NCBI GenBank assembly: GCA_012656075.1
Contig: JAAKBF010000300.1
Span: 205,130-269,129 of the forward strand
DNA from: Phytophthora hibernalis
Lineage: Eukaryota; Oomycota; Peronosporomycetes; Peronosporales; Peronosporaceae
DNA length: 64,000 nt
Reading direction: 5' to 3'
Part shown: in pieces, positions 36,001-51,000 of the stretch
How positions within the stretch are numbered: the first letter of the stretch is position 1
How the letters are laid out: the number at the start of each line of letters is the position of its first letter
The notes under the pieces: model-generated
Seen by the model: only the letters and a program-made list of their open reading frames with translations
Told to the model about the DNA's origin: nothing
Database searches by the model: none
Made by a program: the position numbers and the translations under genes

Positions 36001-39000
36001 CGCAAATGCCTGATCATCTGCAAATGCGAGGGACGAGAAACCAGCGCCTAAGAAAGCAGGCGGCTCCATTCTCTTACCGTCGACGAATACCGCTTGGATC
36101 TGAGCTGCATCGAATGCAAACCTGCACAGGCCGTACTCTAACTCCAACTCCACATCGTCGGCGCTAGTCACTGCAAGGTCTGCCAACCAGCTGTCGCGAA
36201 GACTACTCAGCGCGACGATAACGGTGGTGTCTTCTTGTGCATCCAACCAAATGTCCAGCGGCATGGTGTAATATACGCTAGGCTCCGGCATCCAACCCAC
36301 CTCCGCCGTCATCACCGCAGACGCCACAGTCGTTGTCGCCACCGACGCATTTGTGAAATAAAGCTCGCGCGACGTCGCGGTGACGGACATGCTGAACATG
36401 CCTGTGAACAGCGTATCCACCGCAACCAGTGTGACCTCGGCATCCACGATACCTGCCAATGACGCCGTCGGCACTGGCAACACATACCTCAAAGCGACAT
36501 CGATGTCGCTGTCAGCAACAGACTCAGGCCACAACAGCTGGCTGTTGAATAGCACTGCCACCGCATCCGGTCTGACGTCCGTTGACAACTCGACGGACAG
36601 TTCCTCTGAACCATCCACGTCCTGTAGCGAGATGGCGTTCATCGACATGACAATCGCCGTACCAAGAGGAGAAACTCCTGTACGATGGTCACATCTAGCA
36701 GTGGCGTATTAGCTACAGGAGCAACTACAGTATCGATCAGGACTGGTGCTGTTCGAGCTACAGCAACGTCGCTGGTATCGTCTGAGTCCAAGTATGCCGT
36801 CTCCATCGACGCGCTAGAGACACTGAAGAGCAGCTCACCGCTGTATCCCGCCACCAAAGCGATCTCCACACTACCACGCATCTCCATGCGGCCCGCACCC
36901 GCCGCCACAATGCGCTGAGGCTGCTCGTCGAACACCATTGCTGGTACGACAGCGTCCGCTTTCGTCGAAAACGCCACTGCAGACAAATTCGATCGCCACG
37001 TGACCGAAGTTACATACTGCTCGTATTTGCCAAACTCCACCACCAGGAACAACGTCTCCGACCCATCCACATCCACCAAAGACGCCACTACCGAGTCGCA
37101 TACGACCACGCCATCTTCCACCGCTGTCAATTTCGTCGTCGCAATCGACACGACCGGCACCGTCGCCTCGGCAGTCACCGCCACACTCAACGGCGCCTCA
37201 TACACATCTTCCGAGACAAGCATTCCGCTGCGGTCGATAGCGTGCGCAATGAGGCGGCAGTCAACTGACCCCGAGAAGTACTTCGGTGGACTCAATTGCA
37301 CACTCAGGTCGCCATGCTCTTCACGACGGTACACTGCAAACGGAAGGAGCTCAAAAGTCGTGATGGTACGAATGTCTTCCTCGACGGTTGACGAGCGGCT
37401 AGCTGGTGAAGAATAACTTTCATCACCATCAATGACGACTTGCACTAGCATGCCATCAACAAACACATTCGCCCAAGCACTGTTCTCGCACCGAAGATGG
37501 AAGTACATTTCCTCAGACCCGTCAGCATCAGCAAGTGTCCAATTGCTCACTGTGACCGTAGCCGCGCCATTCTCTGCAATGGATAGCGCGTCTGGGATCG
37601 CGACGAATCTAGGCGCCTCGGCCACCGGAAGAATCAAAGCTCAAGCGACTGGTTCACAATAGCCATCGATTTCCACTGCTCGGAAGGAAGGCAATCAAAC
37701 GCGTCTTTGCTGCTGGAAACTCCCAGGTAGCAATCGGATGCAAAGAAGTCTGGGTCCAGATCTATGGTGAAGGCTACCACCACCACATCCACACTTAGGT
37801 TTCCTGAAATCTTCGCGGTTGGTACCAGGACTAGTGATGTCGTTGTAGGTTCACCAATCACATACCCCAAATGCGTCGATAGGGACGACAGAAGTTGTCC
37901 GGCAGTTCCCTCTGCATCAGTAAACCATGTATGGCTCATGTTGCTTGCCGCGGAGACTATACCAGCCTCTGCGTCCTCGCTGTTGTTCATTGTACCTGTC
38001 CAAGTGCGGTCAGACACTTCTACTATGTAATCCGAAGGGTAAAACACTTGGATACGATAGTACAGCTCTGTCTTTGTCGGCGTCATCTTGATGTCACCGT
38101 AGAATACGCCCCCTTCGCTAATTGAAGCATTCACAAGCGCAACGGACAGGTTTGGTTGCTCGGCAACCGTCACGAATTCCAGTGTCACCGGAATCACCGT
38201 CGTATTCGAACTGCTAAACGCATACACGGATGCGCGCAGCAGACCTTCCACGAAAATGCAATGGTTCGGTCTAGCCGTGACGTTCACGGCCCCGGAATCA
38301 ACTGGAATCTGCACGACCGTGTAGCCCATGCCATCCAGCGTCTCGTTCCCGCTCGCCACCATCGTCGAGCCGTTCACAGAAACAGCCACGTTGCAGTTGG
38401 CGGGCAGTAGCACCTCCACAGAGAGATGCACATCCGGAGCCGTCGAATCCAGAGTCGCAACCGCAAGCTCCGAGATAGACAGCACCCCCACCTCATCTTC
38501 GTACACTCTTAGACTCGCGTTCTCCACCACGAACACGGGCGCTTGAGCGTGATTCCACTGCGTCGGCAAGACACTCTCAACGACGGAAGTCGAGAAGACA
38601 GTCAGCCACGCGTGATCATCGCCGCTTGCATCGCTAACCGTGTCACTCGCCACCAACTGAGACGGAATCAGGTTGCTCGTCAAGGACACCGATTGCAGCG
38701 TGAGAGGCAAACTGCCCACGTAGTCTCGAGGAGGCACGACGGTGTACGTGCTGTTCATGCTCGCACTCCGCTCTTCCTCCCCAGTACGAATATGCTGCTT
38801 GATCGCCACGGCGCTACATCGACTGGTGAGAGACCGTATTTCCAATACGGTGGCTCTTGTCCGACCACCGTGGCGTCTGCGTTACCGCCCGCATCAGCAA
38901 GGAACCAAACAACTTCCGCACCCGCACGAGAGGATGCACTGGATACCTCACTTTCAATCACAGCCACAGCCATTTCCTGATTGAAACCCATGTGAATCGT

Positions 39001-42000
39001 CTCCGACCCGTTCGGAGCTGAAGAGAACGAGCGCGTACTCGCCACGGGGACCACCGATACGCGCAGATTCGCCGTAAGAACGTAGGTCTGGTTCAATGTA
39101 GATGAATGTGCACCCACCGACAGCGCGATGGTTGCCTCACCGTAGTAGCCTTGATCCGGAACAATGCTCACATTTTCCGATATCCCGAACGCAAATGCCT
39201 GATCATCTGCAAATGCGAGGGACGAGAAACCAGCGCCTAAGAAAGCAGGCGGCTCCATTCTCTTACCGTCGACGAATACCGCTTGGATCTGAGCTGCATC
39301 GAATGCAAACCTGCACAGGCCGTACTCTAACTCCAACTCCACATCGTCGGCGCTAGTCACTGCAAGGTCTGCCAACCAGCTGTCGCGAAGACTACTCAGC
39401 GCGACGATAACGGTGGTGTCTTCTTGTGCATCCAACCAAATGTCCAGCGGCATGGTGTAATATACGCTAGGCTCCGGCATCCAACCCACCTCCGCCGTCA
39501 TCACCGCAGACGCCACAGTCGTTGTCGCCACCGACGCATTTGTGAAATAAAGCTCGCGCGACGTCGCGGTGACGGACATGCTGAACATGCCTGTGAACAG
39601 CGTATCCACCGCAACCAGTGTGACCTCGGCATCCACGATACCTGCCAATGACGCCGTCGGCACTGGCAACACATACCTCAAAGCGACATCGATGTCGCTG
39701 TCAGCAACAGACTCAGGCCACAACAGCTGGCTGTTGAATAGCACTGCCACCGCATCCGGTCTGACGTCCGTTGACAACTCGACGGACAGTTCCTCTGAAC
39801 CATCCACGTCCTGTAGCGAGATGGCGTTCATCGACATGACAATCGCCGTACCAAGAGGAGAAACTCCTGTACGATGGTCACATCTAGCAGTGGCGTATTA
39901 GCTACAGGAGCAACTACAGTATCGATCAGGACTGGTGCTGTTCGAGCTACAGCAACGTCGCTGGTATCGTCTGAGTCCAAGTATGCCGTCTCCATCGACG
40001 CGCTAGAGACACTGAAGAGCAGCTCACCGCTGTATCCCGCCACCAAAGCGATCTCCACACTACCACGCATCTCCATGCGGCCCGCACCCGCCGCCACAAT
40101 GCGCTGAGGCTGCTCGTCGAACACCATTGCTGGTACGACAGCGTCCGCTTTCGTCGAAAACGCCACTGCAGACAAATTCGATCGCCACGTGACCGAAGTT
40201 ACATACTGCTCGTATTTGCCAAACTCCACCACCAGGAACAACGTCTCCGACCCATCCACATCCACCAAAGACGCCACTACCGAGTCGCATACGACCACGC
40301 CATCTTCCACCGCTGTCAATTTCGTCGTCGCAATCGACACGACCGGCACCGTCGCCTCGGCAGTCACCGCCACACTCAACGGCGCCTCATACACATCTTC
40401 CGAGACAAGCATTCCGCTGCGGTCGATAGCGTGCGCAATGAGGCGGCAGTCAACTGACCCCGAGAAGTACTTCGGTGGACTCAATTGCACACTCAGGTCG
40501 CCATGCTCTTCACGACGGTACACTGCAAACGGAAGGAGCTCAAAAGTCGTGATGGTACGAATGTCTTCCTCGACGGTTGACGAGCGGCTAGCTGGTGAAG
40601 AATAACTTTCATCACCATCAATGACGACTTGCACTAGCATGCCATCAACAAACACATTCGCCCAAGCACTGTTCTCGCACCGAAGATGGAAGTACATTTC
40701 CTCAGACCCGTCAGCATCAGCAAGTGTCCAATTGCTCACTGTGACCGTAGCCGCGCCATTCTCTGCAATGGATAGCGCGTCTGGGATCGCGACGAATCTA
40801 GGCGCCTCGGCCACCGGAAGAATCAAAGCTCAAGCGACTGGTTCACAATAGCCATCGATTTCCACTGCTCGGAAGGAAGGCAATCAAACGCGTCTTTGCT
40901 GCTGGAAACTCCCAGGTAGCAATCGGATGCAAAGAAGTCTGGGTCCAGATCTATGGTGAAGGCTACCACCACCACATCCACACTTAGGTTTCCTGAAATC
41001 TTCGCGGTTGGTACCAGGACTAGTGATGTCGTTGTAGGTTCACCAATCACATACCCCAAATGCGTCGATAGGGACGACAGAAGTTGTCCGGCAGTTCCCT
41101 CTGCATCAGTAAACCATGTATGGCTCATGTTGCTTGCCGCGGAGACTATACCAGCCTCTGCGTCCTCGCTGTTGTTCATTGTACCTGTCCAAGTGCGGTC
41201 AGACACTTCTACTATGTAATCCGAAGGGTAAAACACTTGGATACGATAGTACAGCTCTGTCTTTGTCGGCGTCATCTTGATGTCACCGTAGAATACGCCC
41301 CCTCGCTAATTGAAGCATTCACAAGCGCAACGGACAGGTTTGGTTGCTCGGCAACCGTCACGAATTCCAGTGTCACCGGAATCACCGTCGTATTCGAACT
41401 GCTAAACGCATACACGGATGCGCGCAGCAGACCTTCCACGAAAATGCAATGGTTCGGTCTAGCCGTGACGTTCACGGCCCCGGAATCAACTGGAATCTGC
41501 ACGACCGTGTAGCCCATGCCATCCAGCGTCTCGTTCCCGCTCGCCACCATCGTCGAGCCGTTCACAGAAACAGCCACGTTGCAGTTGGCGGGCAGTAGCA
41601 CCTCCACAGAGAGATGCACATCCGGAGCCGTCGAATCCAGAGTCGCAACCGCAAGCTCCGAGATAGACAGCACCCCACCTCATCTTCGTACACTCTTAGA
41701 CTCGCGTTCTCCACCACGAACACGGGCGCTTGAGCGTGATTCCACTGCGTCGGCAAGACACTCTCAACGACGGAAGTCGAGAAGACAGTCAGCCACGCGT
41801 GATCATCGCCGCTTGCATCGCTAACCGTGTCACTCGCCACCAACTGAGACGGAATCAGGTTGCTCGTCAAGGACACCGATTGCAGCGTGAGAGGCAAACT
41901 GCCCACGTAGTCTCGAGGAGGCACGACGGTGTACGTGCTGTTCATGCTCGCACTCCGCTCTTCCTCCCCAGTACGAATATGCTGCTTGATCGCCACGGCG

Positions 42001-45000
42001 CTACATCGACTGGTGAGAGACCGTATTTCAATACGGTGGCTCTTGTCCGACCACCGTGGCGTCTGCGTTACCGCCCGCATCAGCAAGGAACCAAACAACT
42101 TCCGCACCCGCACGAGAGGATGCACTGGATACCTCACTTTCAATCACAGCCACAGCCATTTCCTGATTGAAACCCATGTGAATCGTCTCCGACCCGTTCG
42201 GAGCTGAAGAGAACGAGCGCGTACTCGCCACGGGGACCACCGATACGCGCAGATTCGCCGTAAGAACGTAGGTCTGGTTCAATGTAGATGAATGTGCACC
42301 CACCGACAGCGCGATGGTTGCCTCACCGTAGTAGCCTTGATCCGGAACAATGCTCACATTTTCCGATATCCCGAACGCAAATGCCTGATCATCTGCAAAT
42401 GCGAGGGACGAGAAACCAGCGCCTAAGAAAGCAGGCGGCTCCATTCTCTTACCGTCGACGAATACCGCTTGGATCTGAGCTGCATCGAATGCAAACCTGC
42501 ACAGGCCGTACTCTAACTCCAACTCCACATCGTCGGCGCTAGTCACTGCAAGGTCTGCCAACCAGCTGTCGCGAAGACTACTCAGCGCGACGATAACGGT
42601 GGTGTCTTCTTGTGCATCCAACCAAATGTCCAGCGGCATGGTGTAATATACGCTAGGCTCCGGCATCCAACCCACCTCCGCCGTCATCACCGCAGACGCC
42701 ACAGTCGTTGTCGCCACCGACGCATTTGTGAAATAAAGCTCGCGCGACGTCGCGGTGACGGACATGCTGAACATGCCTGTGAACAGCGTATCCACCGCAA
42801 CCAGTGTGACCTCGGCATCCACGATACCTGCCAATGACGCCGTCGGCACTGGCAACACATACCTCAAAGCGACATCGATGTCGCTGTCAGCAGCAGACTC
42901 AGGCCACAACAGCTGGCTGTTGAATAGCACTGCCACCGCATCCGGTCTGACGTCCGTTGACAACTCGACGGACAGTTCCTCTGAACCATCCACGTCCTGT
43001 AGCGAGATGGCGTTCATCGACATGACAATCGCCGTACCGGTACCAAGAGTTGGTATCAGCTGTACAACTGTGACGTTGATAACTGGGATCGTCGCGACTG
43101 GAGCAAGGAAGAGGTCAACAGTTACCACGAGTGTGACGTTAGGAAGCGCTCAAACTGACGGTGGCTAGTGGTTGTCTGTCCAACCGGAATGTTTTTATCT
43201 TGGAGAACAATTTTCAAATTGAGTGTTGCGAAGCCAGAGAAGTATTGATTGTTTGGTACAAGCTGATATCCATCGGTCGTGCTGCCGTTAACAGTAAATG
43301 CCAGCGGCGTTGACGAAATGAACAGTAAAAAGTCTCTTCTGTACGCTGCATCGATAAACACAGTTGAAATTAGCTCGTCCAGTACTCCACCCGATATTGT
43401 TGTGTTGTGGCTTTCATCGCCAATTAATTCTATTGAAACTGGATCAACTTCCTTTGGAGGAGGCAGCCAATATAGCCATATCGTGAACTCCACCTCAATC
43501 CGTGTCATGGTCGTAGCCTCCGTAAATATATACACAAACGATTGGTTGACAACACCAGAAAACGCGTCGTCTGGAGCAACCAGCACAAAATTACCTGCGA
43601 TGATATCCTGTCGAGGGATAAGCAAGGCTTTGCCGTCACGATAGGGGTGCACTCGACGAGTTAAGTTACGACCGCCAGCCGTGAAATTGCTAATGCCGTT
43701 GAATCGAACATCTCGTAATTCACCATCGACAATCCACACGACGTTAGGACTGCGCTCAGCCATACTCGACATTACTCCAACCGGATCAGCGGGCATCTTT
43801 ATAAAGGTCTGATATTCTGCTTCAAACACTACAGCCTCATTGAGTGCTGCACCAACAATCAGTCTTGGGTCCATTGCAACTTCAACAACGTGCTCAATTA
43901 GCACAACCGCACGATCTCCGGAAACTGTGTGTACAAACGACACATTTGTATACAGTGTCACGGGTTCTAACGAATGTCCTCTTGAGGCTACCACCAACTC
44001 TGACTGCCTCACCAAACTGGAATTGGTTGAATTCCATGCATTGTCAACCAACCAGACGGGTCCTTTTCCAACACGATGCATCAGCACCCAATCGCACCAA
44101 TCCGAGAGTCTAAAATAAACACCCTCAAAGCTCATACCACGGGACCGACCAATTCCAACCAGACGATTGAATGCAGTAACGACAACACTCCTCGTCGACA
44201 ACTGCAGCGTATCATTCTCAAAAACAACTGATTGTAACTCGAAAGGGCCGAGGAATTCCGTCGCATTGACGGTGTTGTTGGTTGGTGTATCTACAACCTT
44301 GCCACTCCAGTCAATTCGAAGAGGAAGCGCCACCTCTAGTGTCTCCATCGAGGCGATCTTGCAGTGGAAGGTAAACACCACAGAGCCATTGAAAATATCT
44401 GCGAACGATTTCGTTGGGTGCACTTCCAATGTGCGTGTGCCGTCGTCAGCACCATCCAACAAGTCGCGGAGACATACGAGGAGAAACCAATTCCACAAAG
44501 CGCCCGCCGCCTCTCACGTCAACCTTTAACGCCAAGCCTGACAACGCAGCCCCTTTTACAGCATGAGGCAGGTCAACCCCGCGCAATGCCACCATGACAG
44601 ACCAGCACTCCGACCACACCGTACCACTGTCCAGCGAGCCACCAAACACATCCAACGCGTCCATGGACACCAGCGCCGCCTCGTCCTCCGTGCTCTCCAC
44701 CTCCACCGGCTCCAGCATCGTCGCCGAAACCAGAGACCGAGGGTCCGGGATACTCCGAACCACGTGCGACACCTCCACTATTACAGACCCAGACGACACC
44801 GAGTCCACCAACGTCACGTTCGTGGACACCGTCACGGTCTGCGACTTGCCGTGCGCGGCGCCAGCACCACTTCGGCCGCCTTCAGCCAGCTCATGTCGCT
44901 CGACTGCAGATCGCCAGCCACCACCCACTCGCGACCGCTGTCCACGCGGTGCAGCAGCACGAAGTCGCTCCAGCGAGGCACCGCCATGCTCACGCCCTGG

Positions 45001-48000
45001 ACATCCAGCCGAGCGCCAGTCAGCAACGCAGACGCGCGACTCAACGCCACAGACACCGCCTGCCTCGGCGGCATCGACACTGTCTCGTTCGCGAACACCA
45101 TCGTGCGCAGCTCCACCGACAGGTCCAAGTCGGCACGCCGCCACGAAATCGACAACGGACGCACCACCTCCACCTTCTGCGCCGCATTCCGCTTGTCGCG
45201 GAACACCAGCACCAGAGATCCACGGAAGCGGCCGGCGAATGATGCCATCGGGAACAGCTCCAGCACGCCCGCCGAAGACTCATCCGACCCATTTGATGCC
45301 AGCGTCGCCGCCGACACATTCGATACGCTCGCCACGGTGCCGCCAGCACGCTCCCGTACTTCCGCGTACTTGCCGTCGAACGCCAAGCCACTCACGGAGG
45401 CGCCCAAGTTGTGCCCGCGAACTTCCACGTCCACGGACCAGTATTCCAGCCACACTGCAGCACTGTCCAGCGACCCGCCAAAGACGTCCATCTTGCCCAT
45501 GAACACCAGCGCCGCCTCGTCCTCCGTGCTCTCCACCTCCACCGGCTCCAGCATCGTCGCCGAAACCAGAGACCGAGGGTCCGGGATACTCCGAACCACG
45601 TGCGACACCTCCACTATTACAGACCCAGACGACACCGAGTCCACCAACGTCACGTTCGTGGACACCGTCACGGTCTGCGACTTGCCGTGCGCGGCGCCAG
45701 CACCACTTCGGCCGCCTTCAGCCAGCTCATGTCGCTCGACTGCAGATCGCCAGCCACCACCCACTCGCGACCGCTGTCCACGCGGTGCAGCAGCACGAAG
45801 TCGCTCCAGCGAGGCACCGCCATGCTCACGCCCTGGACATCCAGCCGAGCGCCAGTCAGCAACGCAGACGCGCGACTCAACGCCACAGACACCGCCTGCC
45901 TCGGCGGCATCGACACTGTCTCGTTCGCGAACACCATCGTGCGCAGCTCCACCGACAGGTCCAAGTCGGCACGCCGCCACGAAATCGACAACGGACGCAC
46001 CACCTCCACCTTCTGCGCCGCATTCCGCTTGTCGCGGAACACCAGCACCAGAGATCCACGGAAGCGGCCGGCGAATGATGCCATCGGGAACAGCTCCAGC
46101 ACGCCCGCCGAAGACTCATCCGACCCATTTGATGCCAGCGTCGCCGCCGACACATTCAATACGCTCGCCACGGTGCCGCCAGCACGCTCCCGTACTTCCG
46201 CGTACTTGCCGTCGAACGCCAAGCCACTCACGGAGGCGCCCAAGTTGTGCCCGCGAACTTCCACGTCCACGGACCAGTATTCCAGCCACACTGCAGCACT
46301 GTCCAGCGACCCGCCAAAGACGTCCATCTTGCCCATGAACACCAGCGCCGCCTCGTCCTCCGTGCTCTCCACCTCCACCGGCTCCAGCATCGTCGCCGAA
46401 ACCAGAGACCGAGGGTCCGGGATACTCCGAACCACGTGCGACACCTCCACTATTACAGACCCAGACGACACCGAGTCCACCAACGTCACGTTCGTGGACA
46501 CCGTCACGGTCTGCGACTTGCCGTGCGCGGCGCCAGCACCACTTCGGCCGCCTTCAGCCAGCTCATGTCGCTCGACTGCAGATCGCCAGCCACCACCCAC
46601 TCGCGACCGCTGTCCACGCGGTGCAGCAGCACGAAGTCGCTCCAGCGAGGCACCGCCATGCTCACGCCCTGGACATCCAGCCGAGCGCCAGTCAGCAACG
46701 CAGACGCGCGACTCAACGCCACAGACACCGCCTGCCTCGGCGGCATCGACACTGTCTCGTTCGCGAACACCATCGTGCGCAGCTCCACCGACAGGTCCAA
46801 GTCGGCACGCCGCCACGAAATCGACAACGGACGCACCACCTCCACCTTCTGCGCCGCATTCCGCTTGTCGCGGAACACCAGCACCAGAGATCCACGGAAG
46901 CGGCCGGCGAATGATGCCATCGGGAACAGCTCCAGCACGCCCGCCGAAGACTCATCCGACCCATTTGATGCCAGCGTCGCCGCCGACACATTCAATACGC
47001 TCGCCACGGTGCCGCCAGCACGCTCCCGTACTTCCGCGTACTTGCCGTCGAACGCCAAGCCACTCACGGAGGCGCCCAAGTTGTGCCCGCGAACTTCCAC
47101 GTCCACGGACCAGTATTCCAGCCACACTGCAGCACTGTCCAGCGACCCGCCAAAGACGTCCATCTTGCCCATGAACACCAGCGCCGCCTCGTCCTCCGTG
47201 CTCTCCACCTCCACCGGCTCCAGCATCGTCGCCGAAACCAGAGACCGAGGGTCCGGGATACTCCGAACCACGTGCGACACCTCCACTATTACAGACCCAG
47301 ACGACACCGAGTCCACCAACGTCACGTTCGTGGACACCGTCACGGTCTGCGACTTGCCGTGCGCGGCGCCAGCACCACTTCGGCCGCCTTCAGCCAGCTC
47401 ATGTCGCTCGACTGCAGATCGCCAGCCACCACCCACTCGCGACCGCTGTCCACGCGGTGCAGCAGCACGAAGTCGCTCCAGCGAGGCACCGCCATGCTCA
47501 CGCCCTGGACATCCAGCCGAGCGCCAGTCAGCAACGCAGACGCGCGACTCAACGCCACAGACACCGCCTGCCTCGGCGGCATCGACACTGTCTCGTTCGC
47601 GAACACCATCGTGCGCAGCTCCACCGACAGGTCCAAGTCGGCACGCCGCCACGAAATCGACAACGGACGCACCACCTCCACCTTCTGCGCCGCATTCCGC
47701 TTGTCGCGGAACACCAGCACCAGAGATCCACGGAAGCGGCCGGCGAATGATGCCATCGGGAACAGCTCCAGCACGCCCGCCGAAGACTCATCCGACCCAT
47801 TTGATGCCAGCGTCGCCGCCGACACATTCAATACGCTCGCCACGGTGCCGCCAGCACGCTCCCGTACTTCCGCGTACTTGCCGTCGAACGCCAAGCCACT
47901 CACGGAGGCGCCCAAGTTGTGCCCGCGAACTTCCACGTCCACGGACCAGTATTCCAGCCACACTGCAGCACTGTCCAGCGACCCGCCAAAGACGTCCATC

Positions 48001-51000
48001 TTGCCCATGAACACCAGCGCCGCCTCGTCCTCCGTGCTCTCCACCTCCACCGGCTCCAGCATCGTCGCCGAAACCAGAGACCGAGGGTCCGGGATACTCC
48101 GAACCACGTGCGACACCTCCACTATTACAGACCCAGACGACACCGAGTCCACCAACGTCACGTTCGTGGACACCGTCACGGTCTGCGACTTGCCGTGCGC
48201 GGCGCCAGCACCACTTCGGCCGCCTTCAGCCAGCTCATGTCGCTCGACTGCAGATCGCCAGCCACCACCCACTCGCGACCGCTGTCCACGCGGTGCAGCA
48301 GCACGAAGTCGCTCCAGCGAGGCACCGCCATGCTCACGCCCTGGACATCCAGCCGAGCGCCAGTCAGCAACGCAGACGCGCGACTCAACGCCACAGACAC
48401 CGCCTGCCTCGGCGGCATCGACACTGTCTCGTTCGCGAACACCATCGTGCGCAGCTCCACCGACAGGTCCAAGTCGGCACGCCGCCACGAAATCGACAAC
48501 GGACGCACCACCTCCACCTTCTGCGCCGCATTCCGCTTGTCGCGGAACACCAGCACCAGAGATCCACGGAAGCGGCCGGCGAATGATGCCATCGGGAACA
48601 GCTCCAGCACGCCCGCCGAAGACTCATCCGACCCATTTGATGCCAGCGTCGCCGCCGACACATTCAATACGCTCGCCACGGTGCCGCCAGCACGCTCCCG
48701 TACTTCCGCGTACTTGCCGTCGAACGCCAAGCCACTCACGGAGGCGCCCAAGTTGTGCCCGCGAACTTCCACGTCCACGGACCAGTATTCCAGCCACACT
48801 GCAGCACTGTCCAGCGACCCGCCAAAGACGTCCATCTTGCCCATGAACACCAGCGCCGCCTCGTCCTCCGTGCTCTCCACCTCCACCGGCTCCAGCATCG
48901 TCGCCGAAACCAGAGACCGAGGGTCCGGGATACTCCGAACCACGTGCGACACCTCCACTATTACAGACCCAGACGACACCGAGTCCACCAACGTCACGTT
49001 CGTGGACACCGTCACGGTCTGCGACTTGCCGTGCGCGGCGCCAGCACCACTTCGGCCGCCTTCAGCCAGCTCATGTCGCTCGACTGCAGATCGCCAGCCA
49101 CCACCCACTCGCGACCGCTGTCCACGCGGTGCAGCAGCACGAAGTCGCTCCAGCGAGGCACCGCCATGCTCACGCCCTGGACATCCAGCCGAGCGCCAGT
49201 CAGCAACGCAGACGCGCGACTCAACGCCACAGACACCGCCTGCCTCGGCGGCATCGACACTGTCTCGTTCGCGAACACCATCGTGCGCAGCTCCACCGAC
49301 AGGTCCAAGTCGGCACGCCGCCACGAAATCGACAACGGACGCACCACCTCCACCTTCTGCGCCGCATTCCGCTTGTCGCGGAACACCAGCACCAGAGATC
49401 CACGGAAGCGGCCGGCGAATGATGCCATCGGGAACAGCTCCAGCACGCCCGCCGAAGACTCATCCGACCCATTTGATGCCAGCGTCGCCGCCGACACATT
49501 CAATACGCTCGCCACGGTGCCGCCAGCACGCTCCCGTACTTCCGCGTACTTGCCGTCGAACGCCAAGCCACTCACGGAGGCGCCCAAGTTGTGCCCGCGA
49601 ACTTCCACGTCCACGGACCAGTATTCCAGCCACACTGCAGCACTGTCCAGCGACCCGCCAAAGACGTCCATCTTGCCCATGAACACCAGCGCCGCCTCGT
49701 CCTCCGTGCTCTCCACCTCCACCGGCTCCAGCATCGTCGCCGAAACCAGAGACCGAGGGTCCGGGATACTCCGAACCACGTGCGACACCTCCACTATTAC
49801 AGACCCAGACGACACCGAGTCCACCAACGTCACGTTCGTGGACACCGTCACGGTCTGCGACTTGCCGTGCGCGGCGCCAGCACCACTTCGGCCGCCTTCA
49901 GCCAGCTCATGTCGCTCGACTGCAGATCGCCAGCCACCACCCACTCGCGACCGCTGTCCACGCGGTGCAGCAGCACGAAGTCGCTCCAGCGAGGCACCGC
50001 CATGCTCACGCCCTGGACATCCAGCCGAGCGCCAGTCAGCAACGCAGACGCGCGACTCAACGCCACAGACACCGCCTGCCTCGGCGGCATCGACACTGTC
50101 TCGTTCGCGAACACCATCGTGCGCAGCTCCACCGACAGGTCCAAGTCGGCACGCCGCCACGAAATCGACAACGGACGCACCACCTCCACCTTCTGCGCCG
50201 CATTCCGCTTGTCGCGGAACACCAGCACCAGAGATCCACGGAAGCGGCCGGCGAATGATGCCATCGGGAACAGCTCCAGCACGCCCGCCGAAGACTCATC
50301 CGACCCATTTGATGCCAGCGTCGCCGCCGACACATTCGATACGCTCGCCACGGTGCCGCCAGCACGCTCCCGTACTTCCGCGTACTTGCCGTCGAACGCC
50401 AAGCCACTCACGGAGGCGCCCAAGTTGTGCCCGCGAACTTCCACGTCCACGGACCAGTATTCCAGCCACACTGCAGCACTGTCCAGCGACCCGCCAAAGA
50501 CGTCCATCTTGCCCATGAACACCAGCGCCGCCTCGTCCTCCGTGCTCTCCACCTCCACCGGCTCCAGCATCGTCGCCGAAACCAGAGACCGAGGGTCCGG
50601 GATACTCCGAACCACGTGCGACACCTCCACTATTACAGACCCAGACGACACCGAGTCCACCAACGTCACGTTCGTGGACACCGTCACGGTCTGCGACTTG
50701 CCGTGCGCGGCGCCAGCACCACTTCGGCCGCCTTCAGCCAGCTCATGTCGCTCGACTGCAGATCGCCAGCCACCACCCACTCGCGACCGCTGTCCACGCG
50801 GTGCAGCAGCACGAAGTCGCTCCAGCGAGGCACCGCCATGCTCACGCCCTGGACATCCAGCCGAGCGCCAGTCAGCAACGCAGACGCGCGACTCAACGCC
50901 ACAGACACCGCCTGCCTCGGCGGCATCGACACTGTCTCGTTCGCGAACACCATCGTGCGCAGCTCCACCGACAGGTCCAAGTCGGCACGCCGCCACGAAA

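Noticed and set aside
30400..43168. Repeated plus-strand frames of 70-160 codons in the 3.19-kb units
   Set aside because: Antisense shadows. They repeat with the unit, show Ser/Thr- or Arg/His-rich translation and have no recognisable motif.
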